A stretch of DNA of 64,000 nucleotides. Origin: Achromobacter kerstersii (GTDB lineage Bacteria > Pseudomonadota > Gammaproteobacteria > Burkholderiales > Burkholderiaceae_B). A model generated the notes under the pieces. It was not told where the DNA came from. It searched no databases and saw only the letters and a program-made list of their open reading frames with translations. Location: assembly GCF_902859595.1 (NCBI RefSeq), contig NZ_CADIJQ010000003.1, positions 434,001 through 498,000 of the forward strand, in the 5' to 3' direction. A program made the translations under genes and the position numbers. This document shows, piece by piece, positions 24,852-33,413 of this stretch; position 1 is the stretch's first letter; the number at the start of each line of letters is the position of its first letter.

Positions 24852-25556
24852 ATGTTCACCGGTATTGTTCAAGGCACCGCGACGATCGCGAAGATCGCGG
24901 ATCGCGAAGGCCTGCGCACCTTCACGCTGGATTTTCCCCCTGGTTTTTGCGTTGATCTGGCCATCGGCGCCAGCGTGTCGACGGACGGCGTCTGCCTGAC
25001 CGTGACCGAGCTGCTGTCGGACAACCAGGCGACGTTTGATGTCATGCTGCAAAGCCTGGCCATTACCACGCTGGGCAGCTATGCCGAAGGCGATCGCGCC
25101 AACGTCGAACGCGCCGCGAAAGATGGCGCCGAGATCGGCGGCCACCCCTTGTCCGGCCATGTGGACTTCACGTCTGAAGTGGTGATGGTGAAGTCGTCTG
25201 ACACCAACCGACTGATGCGCTTCAGCATCCCCGAACCCTTCCGCAAGTACGTGTTCGCCAAGGGCTATATCGCCATCAACGGCGCGAGCCTGACCGTGTC
25301 GGAAGTGAACCGGGCGGAAGGCTGGTTTGAAGTCTGGCTGATTCCCGAAACCCGCCGCATGACGGTGTTCGAGGACAAGCAGGTTGGCGACTTCGTCAAC
25401 ATTGAAATCGAACGCAGCACGCAGGTGGTCGTGGACACCGTGCGCGAAACGGTGCAGGAAAGCTTAGGCAAGTTGCAGCCCTTGCTGGAAGCCATCCTGA
25501 AGGAAAAAGGCCTGACCCTGGAAGACTTCGTCAGCCCCCAGGGCAAGCTGAAGTAA
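24852..25556 (+). CDS. ribE: riboflavin synthase, alpha chain
   Basis: This enzyme dismutates two 6,7-dimethyl-8-ribityllumazine molecules into riboflavin. The start MFTGIVQGTATI and two internally repeated lumazine-binding domains are seen: GASVSTDGVCLTVTELL in the first half, and INGASLTVSEV with IPETRRMTVF in the second. At 234 aa it is slightly longer than usual because of a C-terminal extension (LQPLLEAILKEKGLTLEDF). It stands alone; no rib operon partner or FMN riboswitch is visible upstream. Confidence 0.95.
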   Translation: MFTGIVQGTATIAKIADREGLRTFTLDFPPGFCVDLAIGASVSTDGVCLTVTELLSDNQATFDVMLQSLAITTLGSYAEGDRANVERAAKDGAEIGGHPLSGHVDFTSEVVMVKSSDTNRLMRFSIPEPFRKYVFAKGYIAINGASLTVSEVNRAEGWFEVWLIPETRRMTVFEDKQVGDFVNIEIERSTQVVVDTVRETVQESLGKLQPLLEAILKEKGLTLEDFVSPQGKLK

Positions 25557-25662
25557 GACGTGATCCGGGGCCACGGCCGGCCCCGGAGTCAAAGCCCAGG
25601 GCAGGTCGCAGAGGCTATGGCCATCCCTGACAGCGCTGGAATCCACGCTTACGCCAAACCCG

Positions 25663-27156
25663 TCAGCCCTCGAACGGCTGACCTTGCGGACGCACGCGAA
25701 TGCCCGGCTGCAAGCGCGTCCACGGCAGATCCGCCGGGTCTGCCTGCATCGGCCCCGGCGCTTTGGCCACCAGCACCTCATGCGCGATGGGCTGGAAGTC
25801 GGCGCGGAAATGCACCGAGCTTTTCACAACCAGAATCCCCATTTCCTCGGGCTGCACGCCGCCCACGCGGAACAGGTTGCGGTCCAGCATCTGCGCCTTG
25901 CTGGAGCTGACCACGACGCGCACGCCGCCAATCCGCAGGCCAGCGACCGCGCCCAGGTCTACATCCATGCCGTGCATCATCGGGCCGTCAAAGCGCAGCT
26001 TGCCGGGCGATAGCGTTTCGACGACGAAGTCGCCAGTAAAGGCGGAGTCGCCCGGCACGCCCGATTGCCCGCCCAGTTGCAGCGTGACCGTGCTGCCGAT
26101 GCCAGCCGCGGTGGCGGTGCGCACGGCCTCGGGGTCGTAGAACAAGCCCAACGCGGCGTTCTGCGCATTGGCTTCGACCAGCGCGCGCAGCATGCCTGTG
26201 GTGTTGGCGTCCCCACCCGCGCCGGGGTTGTCTTGCGTGTCCGCGATCACGACAGGGCGGGATGCGCCGGCCGCCAGCGCCTGCGCGCGCCGCACGGCTT
26301 CGGCGGGTTCAAGAAAGTCGGGCGACCACTGCGGTTCCAACTCCAGCACCTGGCGGTACAGCGTTTCGGTGACCTGTTCGACCGCCGCCGCGTCGGTGCC
26401 ATACGCCCACACCACGGGACCACATTCCGGAAAATCCGCCGCCGGAAAACCCGGCGCAAATGAGATGGAGGCAACCCCTGGCGTTTGCTCCAGCTGCGCC
26501 AGCGTGTCGTACACGCCTTGCGACGGTTGCAGCATCGTGCACATGCCGTTGATCGGAATCAGGAAGGGCAGGCGGCGTTCGCTGCGCGCCCATTGCTTGC
26601 CCGCGGCGATGCGGGCCAGCAGCAGCCGGGCCGCGTGTTCGCCGGTATCGGCCATGTCCACGTGCGGATAGGTGCGGAAGGCGGCCAGCGCGTCGGCCTC
26701 TTGCAGCATCTGCGCAGTGACATTCGCGTGCAGGTCCAGGCTGGCCACAACCGGTACGTCCGGCCCCACGATTTGCCGCACGCGCGCCAGCAATTCGCCT
26801 TCGCCATCGTCCAGGTGTTCGGTGACCATCGCGCCGTGCAAGTCCAGGTAGACGGCGTCGTAGCGGCCCGCCCGAGCGGCGCCCAGGATTTCGCCCGCGA
26901 TGCGCTCAAAGGCGTCGCGCGTGACATGCGCCGAGGGGCTGGCGCCCGCCCAGATCACCGTGTGCACGGTATGGCCTTGCGCCTGGATGGCGTTGATGAA
27001 ACCGCCCGCTGGAATATTGACCGAGCGCAGCGCCAGCATGGCTTCGCCGCGCACCATGGCAGGGAAGCCCTCGCCGCGAACAAAGTTGCCATACCCCGCC
27101 TTGGACGGCGCAAAGGTATTGGTCTCGTGCTGGAAGCCAGCCACCAGGATGTGCAT
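25663..27156 (-). CDS. M81 family metallopeptidase, MlrC-like
   Basis: This is a 497-aa protein related to MlrC (microcystinase C). The N-terminal half has the metal-ligand segments GFQHETNTFAPS, LDLHGAMVTEHLDDGEGELL in outline, and SLDLHANVT. The C-terminal MlrC domain shows VIADTQDNPGAGGDAN and VVSSSKAQMLDRNLFR. Although named for microcystin breakdown, most homologues occur in organisms that do not meet that toxin and probably cleave other small peptides. It is monocistronic; it lies downstream of a 295-base gap without visible genes. Confidence 0.92.
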   Translation of the reverse strand: MHILVAGFQHETNTFAPSKAGYGNFVRGEGFPAMVRGEAMLALRSVNIPAGGFINAIQAQGHTVHTVIWAGASPSAHVTRDAFERIAGEILGAARAGRYDAVYLDLHGAMVTEHLDDGEGELLARVRQIVGPDVPVVASLDLHANVTAQMLQEADALAAFRTYPHVDMADTGEHAARLLLARIAAGKQWARSERRLPFLIPINGMCTMLQPSQGVYDTLAQLEQTPGVASISFAPGFPAADFPECGPVVWAYGTDAAAVEQVTETLYRQVLELEPQWSPDFLEPAEAVRRAQALAAGASRPVVIADTQDNPGAGGDANTTGMLRALVEANAQNAALGLFYDPEAVRTATAAGIGSTVTLQLGGQSGVPGDSAFTGDFVVETLSPGKLRFDGPMMHGMDVDLGAVAGLRIGGVRVVVSSSKAQMLDRNLFRVGGVQPEEMGILVVKSSVHFRADFQPIAHEVLVAKAPGPMQADPADLPWTRLQPGIRVRPQGQPFEG

Positions 27157-27451
27157 GTCGTTTCCTCTCGGTCTTGAGTCCGTGGATTCAGGGGTCCGGG
27201 AATTATTGGAGACGACGCCGGGATCAGCAATAGCGGCGCGCTGTTTTGTTTGATCAGCGGACGGCCGGTTTCAGCGACGTATGGCGTTACGCTTTTGAGA
27301 CATTCTTTAGGTTTAGATCAAGCAATACCAATGCTTTCCAGCGTCTTCTGGTCTAAGACCCGCATAAACACTCAAGAAAATTCTGAATTTCCCATGTGAC
27401 GGGCGTTTTGGGGCGGCTTCGAATACAATGACGCCACTTTCGGAGGTTTCT

Positions 27452-28036
27452 ATGTCGGTCATATCCGATATCAAAATACGCCCCCTGGAGCGCGGCGACC
27501 TGCACTTTGTGCACAAGATCAACAACAACGACGTCATCATGCGTTATTGGTTCGAAGAGCCTTACGAGGCCTACGACGAACTGGTCGCCCTTTATGACCG
27601 CCACTTGCACGATCAGAACGAGCGGCGCTTCATCATCGAGCACGACACCGGCCAACCCGCCGGCCTGGTGGAACTGGTGGAAATCGACTACATCCACCGC
27701 CGTGCCGAATTCCAGATCATCATCGCGCCCAGCTATCAGGGCCGGGGCTACGCCAAGGCGGCAACCCGCATCGCGGTCGGTTACGCATTCCGCGTGCTGA
27801 ACATGCACAAGGTCTATCTGGTCGTAGACAAAGACAACACCGCAGCCGTGCACGTGTACGAGCGCTGCGGCTTTCAGATCGAAGGGCTGATGAAGGAAGA
27901 ATTCTTCTCGAACGGCGCCTATCGTGACGCTTACCGCATGGCGCTGCTGCAACACGAGCACCTGCGCGATGTCGGCCCCGGCGCACCGGATGCGCCCGTG
28001 CTGCGCGACTGGCCGCAGGAAGAACAAACGGGCTGA
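27452..28036 (+). CDS. speG: spermidine N1-acetyltransferase
   Basis: This is a 194-aa GNAT enzyme that acetylates spermidine and spermine to limit polyamine excess. It matches E. coli SpeG closely through [20 protein letters not shown], given in part as [42 protein letters not shown], and the acetyl-CoA site [15 protein letters not shown] lies 4-8 bases before ATG 27452, so the upstream codons are excluded. It is convergent with the metal ATPase gene. Confidence 0.93.
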   Translation: MSVISDIKIRPLERGDLHFVHKINNNDVIMRYWFEEPYEAYDELVALYDRHLHDQNERRFIIEHDTGQPAGLVELVEIDYIHRRAEFQIIIAPSYQGRGYAKAATRIAVGYAFRVLNMHKVYLVVDKDNTAAVHVYERCGFQIEGLMKEEFFSNGAYRDAYRMALLQHEHLRDVGPGAPDAPVLRDWPQEEQTG

Positions 28037-28070
28037 CTAGGCCCGTCCGTCTCATTCCTGAAAGCTTGCG

Positions 28071-30596
28071 TCAGTCTGCCGCGCGCAGCAGACGCAGGCC
28101 GTTGGCCACCACCAGCAGGCTGGCGCCCACGTCGGCGAACACCGCCATCCACAGCGTGGCGTTGCCGGTCATGGCAAGCGCCAGGAACACCACCTTGATG
28201 CCCAGCGCCAGCACGATGTTCTGGATCAGCACGCGGTGCGTGGCGCGCGACAAGCGCAGGAAGGTGCCAATTTTCCGCAGGTCGTCATCCATCAAGGCCA
28301 CGTCGGCGGTCTCGATCGCCGTGCCGGTGCCTGCCGCGCCCATCGCAAAGCCGATGTCGGCGCGCGCCAGCGCAGGCGCGTCGTTGATGCCGTCGCCCAC
28401 CATGCCGACCTTGCCCGGGGTTTTGCCTTGGGGCGCCAACTTGCTTTCGATGGCGGCCAGCTTGTCTTCGGGCAGTTGATCGCCACGCGCTTCGTCAATA
28501 CCTACCTGCTTGGCAATGGCTTGCGCCGTGGGCGTGTTGTCGCCCGTCAGCATCAGCGTGCGCACGCCCAGCGCATGCAGGTCGGCGATGGCGGTGGCGC
28601 TGGTGGGCTTGACGGTGTCGGCTACGGCGGCAAGCGTCAGCACGCGCGTGCCGTCGGTCAGCGCGATGGCGCTTTTGCCTTGGCGTTCCAGCTCGTCCAG
28701 GCGGGCTTCCAGTTTGTCGGTGGACACGCCAAGTTCACGCATCAGGCGGCGGTTGCCCAATTGATAGGTCACGCCATCCAGCGTTGCACTGACGCCGCGG
28801 CCGGGCAGGGCGGTGAAGGCGCCGACTTCCAGCAAGGTCTTGCCGGCCTCGCGCGCGGCGTTGGCCACGGCGAGCGACACGGGGTGGTCGGACCGGGCCG
28901 CCAAGCTTGCCGCGATCAACGCAGCCGGCTGGCGGGGGGTGTCGGACACGTCCCAATCTTGCAGATCGGTTTGCACCGGCTTGCCGTGCGTTAGCGTGCC
29001 GGTCTTGTCCAGCGCCAGCCATTTCAGGTTGCGGCCTTCTTCCAGATACACGCCGCCCTTGACCAGAATGCCGCGCCGCGACGCTGCGGTCAGGCCGCTG
29101 ACGATGCTGACAGGGGTAGAGATCACCAGCGCGCACGGGCAGGCGATGATCAGCAGCGCCAAGGCGCGGTAGATCGCGTCAAACCAGGGCTGCGCCCAAA
29201 GCAGCGGCGGCACCACGGCCACCAGCACGGCCACGCCCACTACGGCGGGCGTGTAGATGCGCGAGAAGCGGTCGATGAAGCGCTGGGTGGGGGCGCGCGC
29301 GCCCTGTGCCTGTTCCACGGCGTGGATGATGCGGGCCAGCGTGGTGTTGCCGGCCGCAGCCGTAACGCGATATTCGAACGAGCCGGCGGCGTTCACCGTG
29401 GCGGCGAAGACGGGGTCGTCCTGCGCCTTTTCCACGGGCAGGCTTTCGCCGGTGATGGGCGATTGGTCTACGGTAGAGCTGCCGCTGACGATGATGCCGT
29501 CAGCCGCGATGCGTTCGCCGGGGCGCACGCGCACCACGTCGCCCACCTGCAATTGCGCGGCGGGTACGTCCCGCCACGTGCCATCCGCCTGGCGGACGGT
29601 GGCCGTTTCGGGCGCCAGGTCCAGCAAGCCACGGATGGCGTTGCGGGCGCGGTCCAGTGAACGCGCTTCGATCAGCTCCGCCACGTTGAACAGGAACATC
29701 ACCATGGCGGCTTCGGGCCACTGGCCGATCAGCACCGCGCCGGTGACGGCGATGCTCATCAGCGCGTTGATGTTCAGGTTGCCGTTGCGCACGGCGATCC
29801 AGCCCTTGCGATAGGTGCTGACGCCGCACGCCAGAATCGCGGCGACAGCCAGCGCCGCCGTCACGGCCAGCGGCCAGCTTGCAAAGTGCGAGAGCTCGGA
29901 CAGGGCGGCCAACAGGCCTGAACCGCCAATCAGCCACCAGTTCACCGGCTTGGCGCCGGGCGCGGGCGTGCCGGCCGCGCCATCGGCAAGCGGCTCGGGC
30001 GTCATGTCCAGCGACTTGATGGCGGCCACGATGCGGTCCAGCGCGCCTTCGGCGTGTACCACCGTCAGCACGCGCTGCATCAGGTTGAAGTCCAGCGCAT
30101 GCACGCCGTCCAGCCCGTCGAGCTTTTTGCGGATCAGGGTTTCTTCAGTGGGGCAGTCCATCTGGCCGATGCGCAGGCGCGCCAGCACCTGGCCAGGGCC
30201 GGCGCTGAGGGTGGCCGTGCCAGAGGCGGATGCCGTGAAGCCCTGCCCGCCGTGGTCATGCCCGCAGCAGGCAGCCGCGGCATGTGACTGCGCGGGGGCG
30301 TGATTGTGATTGTGGCTGTGACCGTGGCTGTGGTCATGGCCGTGAGCCGCATGGTCGTGGCCCGCATGCCCGTGGTCCGCATGGGCGTGGCCGGCATGCC
30401 CGTGGCCGGCATGCCCGTGGCCCGAGTGGCCGTGGTCGGCCTGTTCGTGGCCCGCATGGTCATGACCTGCATGCTCATGCGCGGCGTCTTGCCCCGTTTC
30501 CTTCTTCTGCCCGTGTGCATGCCCATTTCCGCCGCAGCAGGCGTCGCCCTGCGTTGCAGGGGAGGGCTGTTGGGATTTGACCGGAGGAAAAGCCAT
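28071..30596 (-). CDS. zntA: Zn/Cd/Pb-translocating P-type ATPase with His-rich N-terminus
   Basis: This 841-aa inner-membrane pump exports Zn(II), Cd(II) or Pb(II). A long His-rich segment (30 His between about residues 26 and 115, mostly GHA/DHA repeats) precedes a heavy-metal domain with the MDCPTEE motif (about 146-152). P1B hallmarks follow: the ion site CPC in ACPCALVIS, phosphorylation site [15 protein letters not shown], the HP motif SDHPVS, and [14 protein letters not shown] 30596 is chosen. It is divergent from a CadR/PbrR-type MerR gene across a MerR-type promoter, so it is expected to be metal-induced. Confidence 0.95.
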   Translation of the reverse strand: MAFPPVKSQQPSPATQGDACCGGNGHAHGQKKETGQDAAHEHAGHDHAGHEQADHGHSGHGHAGHGHAGHAHADHGHAGHDHAAHGHDHSHGHSHNHNHAPAQSHAAAACCGHDHGGQGFTASASGTATLSAGPGQVLARLRIGQMDCPTEETLIRKKLDGLDGVHALDFNLMQRVLTVVHAEGALDRIVAAIKSLDMTPEPLADGAAGTPAPGAKPVNWWLIGGSGLLAALSELSHFASWPLAVTAALAVAAILACGVSTYRKGWIAVRNGNLNINALMSIAVTGAVLIGQWPEAAMVMFLFNVAELIEARSLDRARNAIRGLLDLAPETATVRQADGTWRDVPAAQLQVGDVVRVRPGERIAADGIIVSGSSTVDQSPITGESLPVEKAQDDPVFAATVNAAGSFEYRVTAAAGNTTLARIIHAVEQAQGARAPTQRFIDRFSRIYTPAVVGVAVLVAVVPPLLWAQPWFDAIYRALALLIIACPCALVISTPVSIVSGLTAASRRGILVKGGVYLEEGRNLKWLALDKTGTLTHGKPVQTDLQDWDVSDTPRQPAALIAASLAARSDHPVSLAVANAAREAGKTLLEVGAFTALPGRGVSATLDGVTYQLGNRRLMRELGVSTDKLEARLDELERQGKSAIALTDGTRVLTLAAVADTVKPTSATAIADLHALGVRTLMLTGDNTPTAQAIAKQVGIDEARGDQLPEDKLAAIESKLAPQGKTPGKVGMVGDGINDAPALARADIGFAMGAAGTGTAIETADVALMDDDLRKIGTFLRLSRATHRVLIQNIVLALGIKVVFLALAMTGNATLWMAVFADVGASLLVVANGLRLLRAAD

Positions 30597-30627
30597 CGTT
30601 CTTCGCCTTGTTGAATCGGATGCTGGC

Positions 30628-30658
30628 ATTGCACACCTTGGAGTTACTATAGGGTCAA
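30628..30658 (-). promoter_or_regulatory. MerR-type promoter/operator of the metal ATPase
   Basis: On the minus strand, -35 TTGACC (30653-30658) and -10 TGCAAT (30628-30633) are separated by 19 bases, the elongated spacer of MerR-controlled promoters. An imperfect dyad beginning ACC and ending GGGT (30635-30655) occupies the spacer, like CadR/PbrR operators. Confidence 0.8.
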
Positions 30659-30694
30659 GCCCAAATTTCAATCGGATGAGATCCAGGAGGCACG

Positions 30695-31129
30695 ATGCGT
30701 ATCGGCGAATTGGCCACAGCGGCCGGCACGACGGTCGAGACCGTCAGGTACTACGAAAAGGAAGGGCTGTTGCCCGCGCCCGACCGGGGCCTGAACAATT
30801 ACCGCAGTTACGGGCAACCCCATCTAGAGCGTCTGCGGCTGATCCGCAACTGCCGGGCGCTGGACATGACGCAGGACGAGATCCGCGCCATTCTGTCCCT
30901 GGCCGACAACCACCAGACGGGTTGCGGCCCCATTAACGAACTGTTCGACGAACACATCTCGCACGTGGATGAGCGCATCGCCGAATTGCTGCAATTGAAG
31001 GGCCAGCTGACCGAATTGCGCCAGCGCTGCCTGTCGGCGCGGCCCGACGCGGAAGACTGCGGCATCTTGCACGGCCTGTCTGAAATGCAGGTTGAAGAAC
31101 GCCAGGAACGGCACACGCACCTAGGTTGA
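30695..31129 (+). CDS. cadR: MerR-family Cd/Pb/Zn-responsive regulator
   Basis: This 144-aa regulator has an N-terminal MerR helix-turn-helix ([25 protein letters not shown] in outline), a coiled-coil dimer helix ([19 protein letters not shown]) and cysteines at 77, 112 and 122. That spacing resembles CadR and PbrR metal sites. It lies divergent to the metal ATPase and should activate it by untwisting the 19-base spacer promoter. Pb versus Cd/Zn preference cannot be settled from sequence. GGAGG lies before the ATG. Confidence 0.9.
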   Translation: MRIGELATAAGTTVETVRYYEKEGLLPAPDRGLNNYRSYGQPHLERLRLIRNCRALDMTQDEIRAILSLADNHQTGCGPINELFDEHISHVDERIAELLQLKGQLTELRQRCLSARPDAEDCGILHGLSEMQVEERQERHTHLG

Positions 31130-31213
31130 CGCCTAGGCGGAATCCGGCCCCAAAGTGGGCCGGATGTCCATGCTCGAGGCCGGGAGATACCCGACCCGGC
31201 TGCCGCCATCGAT

Positions 31214-31232
31214 TAATATGAGAATCTATCTC
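31214..31232 (+). promoter_or_regulatory. putative Fur box upstream of nitroreductase-sigma operon
   Basis: A 19-base match to the Fur consensus, about 12 of 19 positions, with the core TGAGAATC. It lies 23 bases before the nitroreductase start, in the only gap upstream of the first sigma/anti-sigma set. The match is modest. Confidence 0.45.
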
Positions 31233-31254
31233 TTTCACATTTGCGCCAGAATCA

Positions 31255-31848
31255 ATGACCGCCACTTCTACTGCGACCCCGCTGCACGCCCTCACCACGC
31301 GCCGTTCCGTCAAGTTTCTGCGCGGCCCGGCGCCCAAACCCGACGAACTGGAACAGATCCTGCAAGCCGCCATGTCGGCCCCCGACCACGGCGCGTTGCG
31401 TCCGTGGCGCTTTGTCGTGATCCAGGGCGAAGCCATCGGCAAGCTGGCCGATGTGGCGCTGGAAGCGGTCAAGCGTAGCGGCGACCCGCGCATGACGCCC
31501 GAGAAAGAAAAATCGGTGCGTGAATGGATGGCTGGCGTGCCGCTGTTCGTGGCCGTGGCGCAGAAGATCGCGCACGACAACACCAAGATCCCCGAGCACG
31601 AACAATTGCTGGCCACGGGTTGCGCCGTCATGAACATCCTGAACGCCACCCACATGCTGGGCTATGGCGCCTTCTGGAGCACGGGCGTGGGCACCTACGT
31701 TGAAGACGTGCAGAACGCGCTGGGCCTGGATTCGCTGGATTACCGCTTCCTGGGCTATCTGGCGATTGGCACCCCGGCTTGCGCCGTGCCGCCCGCCAAG
31801 CGCCCCGACTTCCGCGACTTCGTCACGGAATGGACCGGCCCCGTCTAA
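31255..31848 (+). CDS. nitroreductase family protein, YdjA-like
   Basis: This is a 197-aa FMN-dependent NAD(P)H oxidoreductase. The FMN-contact start TTRRSVKFLRGPAP and MSAPDHGALRPWRFVVI match the minimal YdjA branch; the C-terminal FLGYLAIGTP is also typical. It is only 16 bases upstream of the sigma-factor gene with a possible Fur box ahead, so it may belong to the iron-signalling operon, for example as a reductase used when iron is released. That role is speculation. Confidence 0.9.
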   Translation: MTATSTATPLHALTTRRSVKFLRGPAPKPDELEQILQAAMSAPDHGALRPWRFVVIQGEAIGKLADVALEAVKRSGDPRMTPEKEKSVREWMAGVPLFVAVAQKIAHDNTKIPEHEQLLATGCAVMNILNATHMLGYGAFWSTGVGTYVEDVQNALGLDSLDYRFLGYLAIGTPACAVPPAKRPDFRDFVTEWTGPV

Positions 31849-31864
31849 GCCCTGCCGTTTTGCC

Positions 31865-32383
31865 ATGACCGCATCCACGCAGCCTCCGGAGCATTCCGCC
31901 GCCGAGCTGTATGACGCCCACCATTCCTGGTTGCAGGAGTGGCTGCGGCGCCGGTTGGGGTGCCGCCATGATGCGGCAGATTTGGCGCACGACACGTTCG
32001 TGCGCCTGCTTGCTGGCAGGCACACCGACCCCATTCGCGAACCGCGCGCATTCCTGACCACGTTGGCGCAACGCACGCTGTTCAGCTTCTGGCGGCGCCG
32101 GGAATTGGAACGCGCGTATCTCGACAGCCTGGCCGGCTTGCCGCAAGCCAGCGCACCCAGCGAAGAAAGCCGCGCGCTGGTGCTCGAGGCCTTGATGCAC
32201 ATCGACCGCGCCTTGCAGCGCTTGCCGCTGAAGGCGCGCCAAGCCTTCCTGTACAGCCAGCTGGATGAACTCAGCTACGCCGAAATCGCCCAGCGTATCG
32301 GCACGTCGGTGATCACGGTGCGTCGCTATATGAAACAGGCCATCACGCTTTGCGTGGCGGCGCGCTTGTCTTTGCCCGTATGA
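31865..32383 (+). CDS. ECF sigma factor, FecI-like (set 1)
   Basis: This is a 172-aa extracytoplasmic-function sigma factor of the iron-starvation group. Region 2 is seen as DAADLAHDTFVRLLA and PRAFLTTLAQRTLFSFWRR, and region 4 as LPLKARQAFLYSQLDELSYAEIAQRIGTSVITVRRY in outline. The start ATG 31865 is set by domain length. Its stop overlaps the anti-sigma start (ATGA at 32380). It should direct RNA polymerase to the receptor gene at 33414. Confidence 0.93.
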   Translation: MTASTQPPEHSAAELYDAHHSWLQEWLRRRLGCRHDAADLAHDTFVRLLAGRHTDPIREPRAFLTTLAQRTLFSFWRRRELERAYLDSLAGLPQASAPSEESRALVLEALMHIDRALQRLPLKARQAFLYSQLDELSYAEIAQRIGTSVITVRRYMKQAITLCVAARLSLPV

Positions 32384-33348
32384 CGGCCCCGGCGTTGCCT
32401 GCCGATCTGGAATCGGCCGTGGACTGGATGGTGCTGCTGTCGTCTGGCAGTGTGGCCGCCGCCGACCGAACCCGGTTTGAGCAGTGGCGGCAGGCCGACC
32501 CCCGTCACGCCGCAGCGTGGGACACCGTCAACACCGCCGTCAAAGCGTCGTTTTCCATGCTGGAAAGAGGCGAGCAGCGCCAGGCGGCCGGCGCCGCCTT
32601 GCTGACCCCGCCCGCCCGGCGAAGGATGTTGCGCAATGCGCTGGCCCTGGCGCTGACGGCAGGCGGCGTCGCCGCATTGGCCGACCGCCAAACGCCCTTG
32701 CGCACGCTAAGCGCCGACCTGCGCACGGGGACCGGCGAGCGTCGCGCCTACACCTTGGAAGATGGCAGCGAACTGACGCTGAATGCGCGTTCGGCCGTAG
32801 ACGTGGACTTCAGCGCTGGCGTGCGCCGTGTTCGCCTGCGGGCAGGCGCGGTGTATGCACGCGTGGCTGCCGATGCCGCTCGGCCATTCATCGTGTCCAC
32901 CGCCGACGGCGAAGTGCAGGCGTTGGGCACCGTCTTCAACGTGGCGCGCGCGGATGGCGCAAGCCTGGCCAGCGTAGTCGAGCACAGCGTTGAAGTGCGT
33001 GCGGGCGGCCAGCGCCGGGTGCTGCAAGCGGGTGAGGGCGTGCGGTTTGATGCGCATGGCCTGGGCCAGCCGGACGCCGCGCTGGCCGATGCCGCCGCCT
33101 GGCACGACGGCATGCTTGTCGTGCACGACGAACCGTTGGGCGTAGTGGTGGATGCGCTGCGGCCGTATCGGCGCGGCATTATCCGCATTACGCCAGAGGC
33201 CGCAAGGCTGCGCGTGTTGGGGGCGTTTCCGCTGGACGACATCCCGCGCACGCTGGAATCGTTGCGTCAGACGTTGCCGATCAGCATCAGCGCTGTGGGC
33301 GGATGGTTTGTCAGCATCGACCTGCGTGACCCCCGCGCTGAAAAATAA
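32380..33348 (+). CDS. FecR-like anti-sigma factor (set 1)
   Basis: This is a 322-aa sigma regulator with an N-terminal cytoplasmic segment (DWMVLLSSGSVAAADRTRFEQWR in outline), one membrane helix (about residues 85-105, LALALTAGGVAAL), and a periplasmic FecR domain (GERRAYTLEDGSELTLNARSAV in outline). A C-terminal STN-like end (LESLRQTLPISISAVG) also appears. It relays the receptor signal across the inner membrane to the sigma factor. It overlaps the sigma gene by four bases. Confidence 0.92.
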   Translation: MTAPALPADLESAVDWMVLLSSGSVAAADRTRFEQWRQADPRHAAAWDTVNTAVKASFSMLERGEQRQAAGAALLTPPARRRMLRNALALALTAGGVAALADRQTPLRTLSADLRTGTGERRAYTLEDGSELTLNARSAVDVDFSAGVRRVRLRAGAVYARVAADAARPFIVSTADGEVQALGTVFNVARADGASLASVVEHSVEVRAGGQRRVLQAGEGVRFDAHGLGQPDAALADAAAWHDGMLVVHDEPLGVVVDALRPYRRGIIRITPEAARLRVLGAFPLDDIPRTLESLRQTLPISISAVGGWFVSIDLRDPRAEK

Positions 33349-33413
33349 ATGATCACTTTTGTGCGCGTCGTTGGACATCCCTCCTGAAACACCACACTGT
33401 TGCAGGAGCCTCC

